This document shows positions 6,218 to 6,632 of a stretch of 6,632 nt of DNA, in pieces (the stretch's first letter is position 1; each line of letters begins with the position of its first letter). The position numbers were made by a program, and so were the translations under genes. Below the pieces are notes generated by a model, which worked only from the letters and a program-made list of their open reading frames with translations, was not told where the DNA came from and made no database searches. This DNA comes from AC-52 sp044870295. GTDB lineage: Bacteria; Actinomycetota; UBA4738. The stretch is taken from assembly GCA_044870295.1 (NCBI GenBank), contig JBIOYQ010000035.1, positions 1-6,632 of the forward strand. The letters are read 5' to 3'.

Positions 6218-6632
6218 ATGCCCGACCGGTCTGGCTCTCGAACGTGGTTCGCCATCGGGGTCGCGCTCTCCCTGCTCGTCCTACCGGCATGGAGCGTGGC
6301 CTCTGACCGGACGCCACCCGTCGCCTCGGTGACGACCTGCTCTCCGGGAACCGTGGTCTCGGACTTCGACGGCAACGGGTGCGCCGATCTCGCCATCGGC
6401 GTCCACGGAGAAGACATCGGAAGCGGCGCCGACGCCGGAGCGGTCAACGTGCTCTACGGACGCCCGGTGAACGGCCTGGAGGCGACGGGCAACCAGTTCT
6501 GGAATCAGAACACCACCGGCGTCCGGGACGTGGCCGAGACCAGGGACTGGTTCGGGCGCTCTCGGGAATCGGGGGACTTCAACGGTGACTCGGTCGCCGA
6601 TCTCGCCATCGGCGCGTATGGGGAGACGCCCT
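6218..6632 (+). CDS. Secreted FG-GAP (integrin-type beta-propeller) repeat protein, 3' end outside window
   Basis: The frame is open from an in-frame stop at 6182 to the window end, giving 138 residues of an unfinished protein. Residues 1-28 are a signal peptide (RSGSRTWF, a hydrophobic core, then SVA before the cut). Two FG-GAP repeats follow, with calcium-binding loops D49-F-D-G-N-G (to D57, then LAIG) and D120-F-N-G-D-S (to D128, then LAIG), 71 residues apart. Between them are the usual elements AGAVNVLYG, QFWNQN and the FG signature WFGRS. Full proteins of this kind carry up to seven such repeats closing a beta-propeller, and they act outside the cell in adhesion, calcium binding or as parts of larger enzymes. 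ATG 6218 gives a well-formed signal peptide; TTG 6212 would add two residues and sits nearer the ribosome binding site. The gap of 25 nt to the preceding gene suggests co-transcription. Confidence 0.85.
   Translation, partial: MPDRSGSRTWFAIGVALSLLVLPAWSVASDRTPPVASVTTCSPGTVVSDFDGNGCADLAIGVHGEDIGSGADAGAVNVLYGRPVNGLEATGNQFWNQNTTGVRDVAETRDWFGRSRESGDFNGDSVADLAIGAYGETP
6382..6614 (+). repeat. Identical 20-nt blocks within consecutive FG-GAP repeats
   Basis: The block CGCCGATCTCGCCATCGGCG occurs exactly at 6382-6401 and again at 6595-6614, 213 nt (71 codons) apart, coding for the end of each calcium loop (A-D-L-A-I-G). Each copy is itself an inverted repeat, with 7-nt arms CGCCGAT and ATCGGCG around a 6-nt centre. 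Identity at synonymous sites suggests recent repeat duplication or gene conversion, though strong codon bias makes chance identity easier. Confidence 0.6.

Noticed and set aside
4657..6447. 596-codon open frame on the - strand
   Set aside because: It is antisense to the GH26-cupredoxin gene and the FG-GAP gene. Its composition is dominated by Arg, Gly and Val with no domain, and no promoter or ribosome binding site was recognised for it.
1..6632. Search for tRNA, rRNA, CRISPR, insertion sequence ends and attachment sites
   Set aside because: Reading both strands showed no cloverleaf ending in CCA, no regularly spaced short repeats, no transposase motifs and no flanking terminal repeats.

Overview
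The window is a GC-rich stretch of bacterial chromosome. Third codon positions in most genes are almost all G or C, starts include GTG, and several starts sit directly behind a -10 box with no room for a ribosome binding site. This fits an actinobacterium (Actinomycetota), probably an uncultured or environmental lineage. That placement is inferred from composition and gene style, not from a marker gene. All seven supported genes are on the + strand.

Layout from left to right: (1) 40-540, a GNAT acetyltransferase with less GC-biased codons than the rest. (2) 541-662, non-coding with small hairpins. (3) 663-1313, an unrecognised protein with an N-terminal four-cysteine zinc ribbon, a possible helix-turn-helix, a proline-rich stretch and one C-terminal membrane helix. 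(4) 1352-2515, a DAO-family FAD amine or amino-acid oxidoreductase. (5) 2541-4593, a two-gene unit of a MoxR-type AAA+ ATPase (CoxD-like) and a von Willebrand A protein (CoxE-like), as found in carbon monoxide dehydrogenase maturation. No CO dehydrogenase structural gene is visible here. (6) 4669-6192, a secreted GH26-like glycoside hydrolase fused to a type 1 copper (cupredoxin) domain and an FN3-like domain. (7) 6218 to the window end, the start of a secreted FG-GAP (integrin-type beta-propeller) protein.

The window reads as three functional blocks. The first is small accessory genes. The second is a cytoplasmic oxidoreductase beside an ATPase/VWA pair of the kind that remodels or loads metals into a partner enzyme. 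The third is two adjacent exported proteins for polysaccharide or surface work. Three starts (1352, 2541, 4669) each lie exactly 7 nt behind a plausible -10 hexamer, which suggests leaderless transcripts and settles two ambiguous start codons. The most distinctive item is the GH26-cupredoxin-FN3 fusion. No RNA gene, CRISPR array, insertion sequence or attachment site was seen.
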